A stretch of 64,000 nt of DNA from Heterobasidion occidentale (Eukaryota > Basidiomycota > Agaricomycetes > Russulales > Bondarzewiaceae), in NCBI GenBank assembly GCA_039111635.1, contig JBCAQO010000007.1:2170001-2234000 (forward strand), written 5' to 3'. Under the pieces are notes generated by a model. That model saw only the letters and a program-made list of their open reading frames with translations. It was not told where the DNA came from and did not search any database. The position numbers were made by a program, and so were the translations under genes. Positions 1 to 11,860 of this stretch are shown piece after piece. Within the stretch, counting starts at the first letter, position 1. Each line of letters begins with the position of its first letter.

Positions 1-1123
1 CTGCTACTGTTACTCGCTCCATTCCGTTTCCTTGGATCAGCGTGTTCTTCTTCTCGTCTTCTGATACTGCTCCTCAACGAGCGCACAATAACTTTCCCTC
101 TTTTTGTTTTTCTGCTCGTTTTTTCCTGTTTTCTTTTTAAAAATCTTCCTTCTTTTTTATGCAGGCCGGTCTGCTGCTCGTGAGCAGCAGGCAGGCCGGC
201 CGCGATGCATGTCCACAGTGGATCCCTGCTACTAGCCCATGTTTCTCTCTCCTTGTCTCTCTGCCAGTGTAGCCTTCGCGCCGCGCCTCGCCCGCGGGCA
301 GCAAAAATCCCGGCGGGCGAGCACGTACGAGTACGGACCGTGACACTCCCTCCCAATCTCGCTCGACTGTCTTATTGGCCTACGATACGATACGATACGA
401 TACGGTGGACCGCAGCGCTCTGCTACGAGTATGTAAATATGTTCCATTCACGATGAATATGCCAATCAGAATCAATTCTCTGCATGTATGTATCTGCATG
501 TGCATATATGTATTCTTTCTGCGTGTTTCGTTCGGTTCATTTCGTCCCCTGTCAATCTCGAGGGTCGGATCACGATAGGCTAGGTATGGAGTCCCCTTGT
601 TCGTCTGCATCGTGCGTTCGGTGGGTTCACATACCACGTTTTTGGAAACACTAACGCAGGCGGCCTTTGAATCGTCGGAAGGTAAACGCTATTAAATCGA
701 ATCGTGGAGAGCCGTCACGCGGGCCCTGCTGCGTGCGTGCGTGCCGTCAGACAGGCTACTATGTAACGTAGGTTAATTTGGGAAAGAGGGCGTGGATCGG
801 GGGATCGACGGAGTTTCGGTTTCGTGAGGGACGATACTTATCGGATGCGGGGTCGGGTCGGGTCGTGCAGGTCAGGGGCCCGGGACCGTGTACGTGCGGG
901 CTCGAGCCCGGGACGAAGATAAAGTGACAGGGCGACGGAACGGAAGACAGGCATGCATCGGCAGGTTTCGTTCTTTGTGTGTGCGGGAGATGACGTTTCG
1001 CCGGGCCCGGGTATTTGCGGTGGACGAATGGAACTCTGCTGAGAGCGACTCGGCGACGTGGCTCGGTGGCGCTTTTGTTTGCTGCTTATAGGCGGACGCG
1101 TCCGATCGATTCTGCGTTTTGAT
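1..1123. other. Intergenic region, no supported gene
   Basis: No convincing coding region here. The stretch is pyrimidine-rich at its left end and holds simple repeats, including the TACGA pentanucleotide run listed separately and a short GTGC/GTGCGT run near 730-745. Open frames are short, lack recognisable domains and overlap one another on both strands. It may contain the 3' untranslated region of the BRCT gene, whose stop codon lies at 1124-1126. Confidence 0.5.
381..404. repeat. (TACGA)n microsatellite
   Basis: About 4.8 perfect tandem copies of TACGA are read directly from the sequence. It lies in the non-coding left end of the window. No function is implied. Confidence 0.9.
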
Positions 1124-3208
1124 TTACGGTGCCTTTGACGTCGGGCTTGCGAAGCGCACTTCTCCATCTCCAGAGGGTTTGACAGCCTTCTGTCGTCGAT
1201 CGGCGATCTCGATGGAAGCCTCGGTGAAATCGCTAAAAACGTGGCCGCGACGCCGAGTAAAAATGTAAGCATCGAGCGGGCTGGAGAGGCCACATGTGCT
1301 GAGTCCGTACGATATGTGGCTGACTTGCTCCCCTGCCTCCTCGCGCGGGGCCGGTTCCGGCTCTTTCCCCTTCCCCTCCCTTGTTGCATGCTCCTTCCCG
1401 GCGCCGCCCACGCTCGTTTTGCGCGCCCAGCCCCTGCCCGCGCCCCGCCGCTCTTGGAATGCGGCGAACAAGAACTCGAGGCCCTTGTTGTGCACGAGGT
1501 TCCCGCTCGCGTCCTTTTCGGTCGTGTAAAAGTTCACCCACTTCCACGTGAGCGTGGGGATCTCCTGCGGGATGTCGGACAGGGACTTGAGTCCGAGCGC
1601 GCGCGCCGTCGGGCCCGCGCCCGCGTCTGTGACGATGTGGGTGACCACTGCGGGGTCGAACTCGGGGACCAGCGTGCCCCCAAGCTTCACGATCTGCGAC
1701 GAGGAGGAGGAGAACGTAGGAGGCGGCAGGTGAGTCTATGGTTCTGATGAATGGACGCGCGCACGCACGTAGTCCATCTTCTTCCTCGTCGTCTCCGTCG
1801 CGTAATGCATGTCGCCATTCGTGTAGAAGATGTTGTATCCCTTCAAATGTTGCGGCTGCTGGGCCGCGCGCTTGACCGTCATCTGCGCCTTCAAGATGCG
1901 TGGCGGCTTCTTCAAGGTTTTCCGCGCCGGTGGAGCTTCTGGCGGAGTCGGCGGCGGATCCGAGACACGCTGCATGAGCGCGCGTGCGTACTCTGACGGC
2001 GTGAACTTCTGGGGCGCAGGCTTCTGTGCGTTCGATTTCGCAGAAGGAGTTTTATGGGTGGATGATGAGGCTCTTTGGAGCTCTGGTCGTAGGGTCTGCA
2101 TCTGCAGCGCCGCCGCTGTGGCGGCGCGAACAGGCGGCGCGGGCGCAGGGCTATTCGTGGGAGGGCTGCGCCCAGGAGTCGTTATGATGCTCGTCTCGGC
2201 CAAGACGATGGGATTTTTAGCTCGACGATGCTTGGCGGGCAGCGCTGGATGCGCGATCGGAGTATCAACTGTGTGCGGCGTTTGCTTCACAACATTGTCG
2301 TGAGCATCCCTTGAGGCGGGGGATGGCACAGGGGGTTGAGTCTTCAGTAAAGTGAGATTATTGGATGTTGTCGAATTGGCTTTCGAAACGCGAGGAGCTT
2401 TGGGCCCCGTGTCGGGGATGGAAGGGTTTCGTGGAGGGCCGGCTTTTTTCGCGTTTGAGGTTGTACATGTGACTGGGTCAGTGGGGTTGATAAATTTACG
2501 CTTCTTGGCTATTCCATCTGCGTTTCTGTCAGCAGGTTCTTGGATTGCGTATATTTCTCGCTTTTTCGTGGTGGTAGGGACTAGCGATGATGGTCGAGGT
2601 AAGGTCGGCGATATGCTATCAGTGTTACTTTCAGACAGTTCTTCAAAAGCGCAGTGAAGTAGTGCGTCATTCATAGCGTACCTAAAGCCACTATCGATAG
2701 GAGCGGATACCTCCCCGGAGGGCGTGTGTGCCTTGTTCGAGCTCGTGCCAAGGGCGCTATGCACATTACGTTCAAACAAAAGGGAGGGTTGCACTGTCGC
2801 GGGAACAACATACTTCAGAGCGGATATGGATCGCAGGCGACGCATGTAGGCATCCCAGTCTTCGTCTGGGGCGTTCACGCGTTCGTCGAGTTCGCTGTAG
2901 GAGTACGCGTAGGGAAAGGGCTGCATCAGAGTTCTCGGCTTGGCTCGGCTTGGCACCTGTGAGCCGTATGAGGTGAGCTGGCCGGTGAGCCTGGTGTAGG
3001 GAAGACTTGAATTCTGATTGATGCTCGCGGAAAAGTAGATGGCGCTTTTTGTTATGTTCCGTGAAGGGTGACTGGGAGGTGGCAGGGTCACGGTTTCAGA
3101 TGGCAGGCTCGTCGGACTTATTCGCGGAGTAATAAAATGATTGCGGTCTGTCCGCCGCGTCTTAGCGCGTCTTTCGATACTTACCGCAACATAACCATCG
3201 TCTAGCAT
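1124..3208 (-). CDS. BRCT-domain protein, similar to the N-terminal part of DNA polymerase lambda/Pol4-type proteins
   Basis: Likely nuclear protein with one BRCT phosphopeptide-binding fold. A start at 3208 gives a short exon (3185-3208) ending at a perfect GTAAGT donor; the acceptor is unresolved (candidates between about 2950 and 3030). A long Ser/Pro-rich exon follows down to 1769. A 75-nt intron (1694-1768, GTGCGT...GCAG) splits the BRCT domain: the first half (motif GYNIFYTNGD) joins the second half with the hallmark GGTLVP, VTHIV and a WKWV tryptophan segment. After the BRCT domain come only about 100 low-complexity, basic residues before a stop at 1124. I see no helix-hairpin-helix or nucleotidyltransferase domain, so this is either a standalone BRCT protein or one cut off from a polymerase X body. 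The C-terminal splice pattern is uncertain. Confidence 0.65.
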
Positions 3209-3229
3209 CTACATACGCTCGTGAACATC

Positions 3230-4918
3230 ATGTCCAGAAACGCTTCGCTATCTCTGCTAGATCTTCCACCTGAGGTTTTAGACAGGGTTGTCCTCTTCGT
3301 TCCCCACCCATCGTCGCTGCTAGCCTTGGCCAGAACTTGCAATCGTTCGCGGCCATGATCATCCCTCACCATCTACACTATCGTGTCATCCGTACCCGAC
3401 TTCGCGATAAAAACTCTGGTTCCATCTAGCATCCAACCGTCGGCATGCCGCTAACGTCTACTCGTTGACAATTCTGCGGAATAAGAAATACGGTGGCGAT
3501 ATATTGTTTCCAATTGTTATCCCATCGGACTCTTTGGATATCGTTGAAGCCGGATATGAAAGGGACGCTCGAGGTGCTAGGAGAATCACATACAAGTCTG
3601 CTCTTGTGAACGCGCTCAATCGTATGGTTCACCTCTACGACTTCACTTGGTATTGCGAAAATGTGCCAGTACTACATGGCGAGAATGACGTCTGGCAAGC
3701 GCTTTGAGGGACACCAGTAAAATCATTGGACATACGAGATCGTACATACGGCTCGTACCGGCTTTGGTGTGTTCGAAACGCTCCAGCCTTCGATACGGTG
3801 AGCGATATCTTTTGCTCAGGCGTTATATGAAGTCTCATAATGCTTGGCACTGTCCAGCCCATTTCAGGATTGACAAATCTTACGGTGACGATTTACAAGG
3901 AGAAATACAACTCGAATGACATAGAAAGTTTCAATCGTCCTCTCCGGCACAACTGCCCGAACTTCGAGGCAAGCAAATTCTTTGTGCCAGCAAGATATAT
4001 TGAAATACTTTAGTAGCGTCTCCGTTTCAATCTTCATTATGGGGCACTGGCCAATATTCACCGTTCTATCACGCGCATCCTGGCCACACTTGCGTTCTCT
4101 TTTCTTGTCTGGCCCATCATACTCGCCGGGGGAATTCGCCAAATTTGTGATGGCCAATGGCTCCATCGAGGAGCTCACGCTCCAGCGCGAAATGGGCTGC
4201 GACTGGCAACAGCTTGAGCAGGCCCTCGCTGAAAGTCTCTCGCCGATATTGCCGCGCTTGAAGAAACTTGAATGTTCCCTGTTCACAGCAGTAGCACTCC
4301 TCTTCCGCCCTCTTCACGCGCTCGAAGAGTTGTCGGAAATTGATTTGTATGGCGAGGGCGAATGGTTTCCTTACCGCCTATCGTCACAGATGGGCATGTT
4401 TCTAGAGCGACTGTCTGCGTGCGGATCCGTTAGACATATTGGAATCAAGCACTGCAGTGGAGCTCCAGAACTAGAGATGCTAACGACGGCGGTGCCAAAG
4501 TTAACCAGGTTGGATATTGGGCTGAATTTTCAAGCCTCTCCAACATCCTCCATCGTAAGCGTTATCAAATCGTGCAGCGAGTGAGTCACATATCATTTCT
4601 GGTACATGTATTTCAGAAACCATGGTGCCATTTCTTGGCGCGCTTTCCCTTTCTGAAGACCATTAGGGTCCGAACCTCAACTACTTGACAAGGGTGGCCA
4701 ATTACCAAGTGAAGGGCAATGACGAGATCATTCAAGAGCTAGCACGGGAGTGTACGGGGCTGACAATTTTGATGGAGCGAGAATGGAAAGTTGTGGTCAT
4801 TCGGGGAGGAGAAGACAATGCGGGCGTGCACATACGGTGGGTAGTGCGGAAGGTGCACGAGAGCGACAAGGCAGAAGTCAGAGAAGAGGAGCGTGTTTAT
4901 GGAGGAGAAGCGAACTAA
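3230..4918 (+). pseudogene. Decayed F-box/leucine-rich-repeat protein gene
   Basis: The ATG at 3230 opens a classic F-box (LLDLPPEVLDRVV, then SLLALARTC), the SKP1-binding module of SCF ubiquitin ligases. The frame breaks near 3345 (reading resumes as FAAMIIPHH one base off) and again near 3410. Two in-frame stops follow (3705-3707 and about 3830). A 200-residue LRR-like block at about 3982-4584 and a C-terminal piece at about 4685-4918 can still be recognised. A 36-nt GTGAGT...TTCAG stretch at 4571 might be an intron remnant. Several independent lesions make this a pseudogene rather than one sequencing error. Agaricomycetes carry hundreds of such F-box genes, with frequent decay. Confidence 0.7.
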
Positions 4919-5437
4919 TGAACTGTTTTTGTTGTCACGCAGCTTGGCGCGGTTCGGAAAAGGTGACGATCGAAATATTGTAGTTCATCTGCGGGGCTGA
5001 CAGTGTTCGTAGCCTGAGATTGGAAGATCATTCTTCTCAAACAGAAGAGGGCAGGGAATGAGAGACGATGAGATGAATGAGGAGACAAGCTGATACTAGC
5101 GACGTTACAGGGACCTAGAATGGAGAACTTGTCTTTGGCAGAGAGTGAGCCTGTCGAAATGGACGAATTGGATTCGAGCTCGAGTCATGTAGAGGCCCAC
5201 GAACCCACGAGACATTATTCTCGGACGTTCCGGCTCAATGCATGAAGCATCCCATGAAACAACTCTTGGTATTTGACATCGTTACGATACAAGAATCCAT
5301 GTCGCCAACGGCAAAAGACCTAGAAAGTCGTCAATTTACAGAAAATATGACACATTGAATCCGCCGACGCGTTTCCTCCCATGTACCATCCTTCTCGCAC
5401 AGGTTCGCCTATTCAACAACGACGTGCCATTGTTCCA
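4919..5437. other. Intergenic region between F-box pseudogene and SET5-like gene
   Basis: Convergent gene ends face each other here. No open frame with protein-like composition, repeat or RNA gene was seen. It presumably contains the 3' end of the SET5-like transcript, which runs leftwards. Confidence 0.5.
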
Positions 5438-6924
5438 TCACATGACCCCTAGTCCCGTCTTCAACTCTCTCTCCAAGTCCTCCATATCAGCATCACCAGA
5501 ATCCGCATCATCCCTCGTCCGACTTCTTTTTCTTCTTTCACGCACTTTTCGCACTCGCATAGGCCGAAGCCCCACCCGCCTAGTTCTTCTCTCCGCTGCT
5601 TGACGCCGAGCGAGGGGTTAACATACGCGACGGAGAGCTCCTCGCCAGCTTTGATGTCACGGCGGGCGATGAGGGTCAGTCGCGCGAGGGCGGTGCGTTG
5701 GTCTGCATGGCGCGCGGATAGATTAGGCGCGCATGAATGATTGAGATGAGAGTGTAGTGTATAGAGACCGCCGTGTGCTTCCAAGTCTACGGAGAAGGTT
5801 TCAGATCAATTACACAATGGTTCGATCGAAGAGGGCGTACTGAGGCTCATCCGCCCGAGACCTCGCAAGAACGCGTCGTATGGGAAGATGTTCTCGGTGA
5901 TAGATTCTGGGATGGGGTTTTTCAGCAAACGCGCAAGCTTCTTCTGATCTGGAGCTGAGACTGGCGATTGGAATGCTTGCGTGAACAGTTGGTGGGCCTT
6001 CTTCCATGTCGCGCGATCAGGTTCTGCCCCTCCGAACCTATCACACGTGGTGATTTATCAACAAAACGTGTACATCCGTGGTTTCGCGTGAGATACGTCA
6101 CTCACCATGCGCCCTTAGCGCGGTCTTCCATGCTGAGTTCCGCCAATGCACTCACGATGTTCCAGTCTTCTTCCAAGACTTTCGAATCAGAATTCTGCGC
6201 CGCAAGAAAGATGCGAGCCGTGCAATGAATGAGAGCGTGCAGCCCCATCCAGGAACTACGTCGGGCAAAAGCCAGGAGGGGAACACTAGCTGGATTCTGG
6301 GAGGAACAGAGAAGCGGGTGAATCTTGGAAGAGCGTGACTGGCAGAGACGGTTGCAGAAACGAGCGGTGCATGATGACGAAGAGACCGACGTCGAAGGGC
6401 AACGCGTTATGAGAGGAGACTCGGAGAGGGGCGTCGTGCAGAATGCGCAAGCGCGAGAGGACGTCTGAAGGTCGAAAATATCCCTATGCAAACACGGTCA
6501 TCGCCAATGAAGTCAAAAATAGACGACACGAGGCGTACCATTCAGGCGCAATGATGAACGGATCCTCTTTCCACACTACTTCGCCCTCGGATATCGCTTC
6601 CTTCGCGACCAGGCCCTTGCCTTTCCTTTTCCCAAAGTACTTCACGGCTACTTTGGGCGTCCACTTCGTCACGTCCAGCGTCTCGACCAGTTTCGAGTTC
6701 GGGTATATCTGCGTGCGGTCCGCATTTTTGCCCTGAGGGGGCTCGACCGTGAGACCTGCGCTCTGCACAACCTTGCGCGTGCGCTTTTCGCTAACAATCC
6801 ACGAGGGCTGCTTGGACAGCAGCAGTGCATGAAGTTTTGGGATTCCGAGAGTCGGATTTTCAGCCCTGAGGCCGACGAGAGCAATATTGAGCTCTTCTTC
6901 GGAGGGGGCATTGCTGGCAGACAT
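5438..6924 (-). CDS. SET5-like protein lysine methyltransferase (MYND-type finger inserted in SET domain)
   Basis: Likely lysine methyltransferase of the SET5/SMYD group; yeast Set5 methylates histone H4. Exons are 6539-6924, 6106-6483, 5841-6037 and 5438-5786, joined by introns of 55, 68 and 54 nt with GT...AG ends. The start at 6924 gives a short N-terminal helical region, then the first SET block (GKGLVA, GEVVWKEDPF). A cysteine-rich MYND-like insert follows (CAFC ... CTARFC ... C), then the SET core with LNHSCAPNL and GEELSVAYVN, and post-SET cysteines (CECEKC). After the post-SET region the frame is broken near 5523-5530, beside the run TTCTTTTTCTTC. One missing base there restores an acidic tail ending at the stop at 5438-5440, and the exon total is one short of a multiple of three. 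As written, the protein stops instead at 5461. Confidence 0.85.
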
Positions 6925-7331
6925 GTGTGTGAGGGTGTAGAGAAGAGGGAATGCTGCCGGCCATCGATGTTCAGTCAAACTTGGGAATTGTGCACAAACA
7001 TGACAAATTATTCACCAAGTTTCACCACGGTCCCTGGCCGCGCTGTTTCCGACAACTTGCCAGCTAGTCACGAGAATCTTCTAACCATCTCATGTACAGT
7101 AATGAGCATGAGCGGGTAACGTGGCCATTGGCCATGTCGGATGAACGGACCTAGATGGACCTACAGTACGTACGTAAACGCATCGATACCGCATATTTCA
7201 GATCTTCAACATTCTCGCCAGGTTCCCCATCCACCGTACAGTTTTGAATCTTTTTGTTCACGACCTCCCTAATCTACACCGAACAGCAAGATTGCTGTGC
7301 TCTCAGAATCGTAGAAAAAACAAACTGCGCA
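6925..7331. other. Shared 5' region between divergent SET5-like and F-box genes
   Basis: About 400 bases between two outward-facing starts, so it should hold both promoters. No clear TATA box or repeated motif was recognised. Confidence 0.5.
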
Positions 7332-9051
7332 ATGTCGCAAATTCTTAGCGAGCATGATCAACGTGAGTAATACCACAGGTTTGATCACACTGCTCATAGT
7401 GGGTCTTTGCCGTGAATAGTTGACAGCTTGGATGCTGTTCAAGATCATCATGGCATCAAGTCACTCCAAAGACTGGACGCTGAGATACTCGAAAGAAGCC
7501 ATCAGCTCTCAGACCTCAAAGCGCGTCGCAACGCCCACATACCCCTGTTCTCTCTTACTTCGGATATTCTACTCCGAATATTCTCCCTTTTCTGCCCTAC
7601 ATTTGACGGAGACAATCATATCGCTCGTAAAGATACCCCGCAACCAACTTGGCTGCTCATAACGCATGTTTGCCGGCGATGGCGGCAGTTGGCTCTCGAA
7701 TGTCCCTCATTATGGCTTAATGTCCCTGTAAAGCATCCTGATCTGACGACCGAGATACTCGCCCGCTCACGAGCAGGGCTGATCAATATCAATGTGAAAT
7801 GCCCATCAGACAATAGCCCCTTCCACATGGCCCTAGAATTAGCTCTACATCACCTCCCACGCATTCGACAACTGATCATCCTTGATGCCGATATGTACAA
7901 ACTTGACCTCGCCCTCCGAACATCTCCGGCACCTCACTTGGGAGACTCTGGTGCTCGATGGCGATACTTGGGTTCTACCTAGTGATATATTCAAATCACA
8001 GGCACCTCGTTTACGATCGCTGACTCTGCGGGGGTGCGAGCTTCAATGGGATTCGCATTTATTATCCTCGACGTTGACATACCTGGCACTTCGCTGCCGC
8101 GTTCACTCTCCCCTTTCTACGGTCTTGATGACCCTCCGAAACCTCTCAAAACTTGAAATTCTAGTACTCGAGCATAGCCTTCCTGAAGGCGACGTAGCAA
8201 TGACTTCTTTGCCTTCATCCGACCGCACAGTTACCATGGCACACCTACAAGTGTTGGAACTGCACGGAGATGCACCCCATATTGCTTCCTTCGTAGAACA
8301 TCTTCATGCACCACATCTTCAGGAAGTGCGGCTCGTCTGTCTCAACGTCTATCACGATCCCTCCGCATCTATCAAGACAATCTCATCCACCATCTCTAGA
8401 CACAGTCTCTGTATTAGTTTTGATCAAGAAACACTGTCAATTGGGCTTGATTTTAATATACAGGCGGTCACAACCTCCAAATGACTTATTCGTCTTTCAG
8501 CCATTACCAGTGCAACCAACTTGTCGAAGGAAGGACTGCATCAATGGTGCGCAAGATTGAAGTCACCTTAATTTGGAAACCCCGTCCATCTCATGGCCGG
8601 GAAAACTCAGCACGCAAATATAATCCAAAATATCGCCCCCACACTCGCTCCATACCGACAGATAAAATCTCTGAGCATGGATGTTGATTATAATACCTCG
8701 ACCGGTCTGAGCAGGGAGATGTTTGATTCCTTCCAATCCATGCAGGACGTTTCAAACTTGGTTCTCAGAACGGACATCGCTCTTTACAAGCTACGAGAAG
8801 TGTTTGGCAGTAAAGTGCCCGCCACCGACCAGGGTCGGTGGTCCCCACCCTTTCCTGCTCTCCAGACCATAACTCTCGAGAAGACGACAATTGACTCGAT
8901 CACTGCAGATCTCATCGTATCCGGGCTGAAACAAAGAAAAGAGCGCGGCTTCTCTGCTGATCAGATGTGTCTCATAATCAAAGACTGCCGGATCTATGAG
9001 AGGACTGTTTCAGCCTTACGGCTTCGTGCTGATGACCTTACTGTCAGTTGA
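7332..9051 (+). pseudogene. Decayed F-box protein gene
   Basis: A short first exon (7332-7362, MSQILSEHDQ) is joined by a textbook 57-nt intron (7363-7419, GTGAGT...AATAG) to an F-box exon: a coiled-coil-like leader, then IPLFSLTSDILLRIFSLF and the typical WLLITHVCRRWRQLAL segment. The frame shifts by one base at about 7939-7942 (GGG where the LETLVLDGD reading needs GG). LRR-like sequence continues in the new frame to 8484. Beyond that, the same frame runs through two in-frame stops (8482-8484 and about 8570) into a further LRR-like block ending at 9051. One frameshift plus two stops suggests a non-functional gene. The 5' splice sites are still perfect, so decay is recent. Confidence 0.7.
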
Positions 9052-9460
9052 GACGGAAAAACGCACCTTGAAAGTATTTTGTTTGAAAGTCGACAACCAC
9101 AGACTTCAATCCCTTATTGATCCGTAGCGACTTTTTGCAGCCAGGCAGGGCACGACGATCTCGAAGTAAATAATTCATTGGTACGATCGGTACTTCCATT
9201 TTGATATGATATGGGTACAGTAGTTGGATTAATAAGATAGCGGGAGATGGATACACATGACGAATAAAAATGAGACCAGGGAGAGGTACAACATACTGCG
9301 TTTTTGAACGAGACGACACGACATAGCAAGGACATAACTCAGCAAGGAAAGGATACAACACAACATGGCAAGACTATAACACGATAAGGTCAATCAACGG
9401 CACAGATTGAAACGACTTCCATCGGCAATCACTCCGCTGACAAGAAATACCACCTGACCC
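9052..9460. other. Intergenic region downstream of HMG-box gene
   Basis: No supported gene. It lies between the convergent ends of the F-box pseudogene and the HMG-box gene and probably contains untranslated 3' ends. Confidence 0.5.
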
Positions 9461-10743
9461 TCAGTGAGACCAAGTACCGATGAACGAGGGTTCAGGGCCA
9501 TAGCCTGGAGCAAAGACCCCAGAGTCGAAGGAGTACTCGGGGACGGCCCAAGGGTACAGCTCTAAGAAGAAGTCCGTGGTGGGCTGGTTTTCTGCGAGGA
9601 GATCTTCTGGGAATCCACTGTTGTGATTCACGTTTTCGGCGTTCAGAAGTTCTGCCGGATCTAGAGTGTGGAAGTATTGAGCGGGTACAGGGTCCGTGTC
9701 GAGTGCGGGGGAAATCAAAGACGATGGAGGGGAGTCATGATGGGGAGGTAAGGTGGCATGTCCAAAAAAGTCTTCGAGGGATCCCATGAAAGGTGGGGGG
9801 TACATTTCCTCCGGCGGAGGGCTGTCCCAGTTTGATGATGGAAGGGGAGAATGATGGAAAGAGCTGATACCCATCTCAGACATGAAAGAGGGCGAGGGCG
9901 ATGTGAGGGGTGACTGGCTGGAAGACGAGAAGGGCGACTGGCTAAAAGAGGAGAGAGGCGACTCGCTAAAAGATGAAAGGGACGATTGGCCAGAAGATGG
10001 GGCAGAAGATTGATTGAGAAAAAGCGGTTCGGTGATGAGTTGGTGCCATGTCTGCTCTACCTGTGACATAGGGGAGAATCGGACAGCAGCGTCGACCTCA
10101 GGGATGAGAGGAAGTGAATAGTAGGAGGCATGGAAACCTTCCACGGCGCGATTGAACAGCTCATGCTGCTCCGGGGAGAAGAGATTTCCAGACGGGCCCA
10201 CCGTGAGCTGGTCGTCGGCGGGCCCATTCCCATCAAATCCACTGCTCTGGGATAGAATGCCGGGGGTGGTGTGCTGGACAGGTCGCGCAACGGCTTCGAC
10301 GGGAGGAATGGAGGAGAGTGAGGGCGATGGGTTCTTGGATGGCGAGGTGGTTGACTTCCGAGCTCGCTTTGGGGCTCGTGTGCCCCATGCCGCACGCTTA
10401 GTACCGCCCTTCCTGGGTTTGTATTTGTAATTGGATACCTGCGTGCGTGCTCCAGCTTTGCTTGTTCGGCCCGCTTCTCATACACCTCTCGTTCTTCCGG
10501 AGAGAGGGCGCACCATTCGAGCCCTGTTTGTCGTGCGTATGCTGATAGAGGCATTTTATCAGGCCGAGCACCTCGTTTTTCACCGAAAAAAATAAAAAAG
10601 GAGTTTTGAGGACGGCGAGGGTTCTCCTGGTTGGGATTGTCGTCGTTGGGCTTAGAGAGTTTGCGCTTCGACTTGGAGGTCGCATTGCCTGTGGCAGATG
10701 AAGAAGAGGGAAGAGGCGCAAGGGTGGGGACAGAAGTCGACAT
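9461..10743 (-). CDS. HMG-box (MATA/SOX-type) transcription factor
   Basis: Sequence-specific DNA-binding regulator. The ATG at 10743 gives a Ser/Lys-rich leader, then an HMG box beginning RRPQNSFFIFF and continuing through LSAYARQTGLEW and LSPEEREVYEKRAEQAK to the basic end PNYKYKPRKGG. The C-terminal two thirds are Ser/Pro-rich with repeated SSFSQSP-like units, typical of activation or low-complexity regions. No intron is needed. The frame breaks at about 10429-10434, between YP and NYKYKP of the HMG box: 1,283 bases is one short of a multiple of three, and adding one base joins both halves into a 427-residue protein. Agaricomycete members of this class act in mating and fruiting regulation; which one this is cannot be said from sequence alone. 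Confidence 0.8.
9890..10010. repeat. Short imperfect tandem repeat inside HMG-box gene
   Basis: About 27-30 bp units encode repeated SP-x-SSFSQSP-like blocks in the C-terminal tail of the HMG protein. Units differ by a few bases. This is low-complexity coding sequence, prone to length change. Confidence 0.6.
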
Positions 10744-10860
10744 CGTGAACGGATCGAAGGATATAGAGGGCGATCAGAAAACAAGATATGAGTTATTGTT
10801 TTGGGATGGTGTATGCGAGGATAGGACGCTGGCAGACCAGGTGGCAGAAGACCAGGCGCA

Positions 10861-10867
10861 TTTTATA
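10861..10867 (-). promoter_or_regulatory. TATA box of HMG-box gene
   Basis: TATAAAA on the minus strand, within CTCTATAAAATGCG, lies about 120 bases upstream of the HMG-box start codon. Position and perfect consensus support a core-promoter element. Confidence 0.6.
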
Positions 10868-10901
10868 GAGCTAGGAGCACAGGCTTCGGTGACGGTGACG
10901 A

Positions 10902-10926
10902 ACGCGTGACGAACGCGTCGACGCGT
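10902..10926. promoter_or_regulatory. Cluster of three ACGCGT (MCB-type) motifs
   Basis: ACGCGT occurs at 10902-10907, 10913-10918 and 10921-10926, partly as an 11-bp direct repeat (GACGAACGCGT). It lies 35-60 bp upstream of the TATA box of the HMG-box gene. ACGCGT is the MluI cell-cycle box bound by the Swi6-Mbp1 (MBF) complex in fungi. The motif is palindromic, so orientation does not matter. Cell-cycle control of the HMG gene is an inference. Confidence 0.5.
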
Positions 10927-11821
10927 CGACCAAACAGAGCGAGGCGACCGTGAGAGCGCACTCGCAGAGCAAGCACGACGGATGCCACTATACGAACCGG
11001 GCATTAGATAACAGATATAACGCCGTGCTCCATGGAACGGTTCGATCTGAAAAGATCAGAAGCGAACAAAGCACCGCCCAATAGCATTGCTCCGTCACTT
11101 GCCACTGGTTAATCCGGAGCTTGGAACGGCAGCCACTGATCCAGGGGCAGGGTGAGACAAACCTGAAATGGCGGGCTGTTCGCTCCTGCCACTGATACGC
11201 ATCAAGCGGCTCCCTCACAGATTTGTTACACACAAGCACCTTTTAAAATAATGATGAGTCGACAAGGCATAGATAGGATGGAGTCAAGCTCCATCAAGGT
11301 CTCGAATGCAACCCGAAAGGGACCACTTCTTCAGTGGAAAACTACGACTCTTTGAGAACGGAATGGTGGCTCTATGCACCGCTTTCCGTGGCCGACGTAG
11401 GCGCGCCACTAGATCCTAATCTCAGATTGCGGCACCGGGTCTTGAGGTGGGGCACTGGTGGGGCTTCGCCACGGAAACAACCTATTATTCAGTGTTCATC
11501 GCAGACGTTGACATGGTGACAGCTTACCACTTTTTTTCGAGGGTCTCGCAGACAGGTCGGCGTACCTGAATAATAAAAAGACGCGGAATAAATCACTCGG
11601 ACGCGGAATAGAGCACCTCGACCTTATCGATTCAATGTTTTTTTTGCGGAGAGAGAGAAAGATTTACATACCTGGGATGGAATGCCATAATATGCGTCAA
11701 GAGTACATAATCTGACTAGATCGGCCAGCTGTCTGGTTCACAGACCAGTTTTGCAAGAAAGAGCTCTAGTGCAGCGCGAGCGCTGGACCGCAGGTACAAG
11801 ATGACTAGTATCTCTTTCGGA

Positions 11822-11860
<39 letters not shown>

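Noticed and set aside
838..1389. 183-residue minus-strand frame overlapping the BRCT gene end
   Set aside because: Arg/Ser-rich GC-driven shadow of the BRCT gene frame without domain or splice support.
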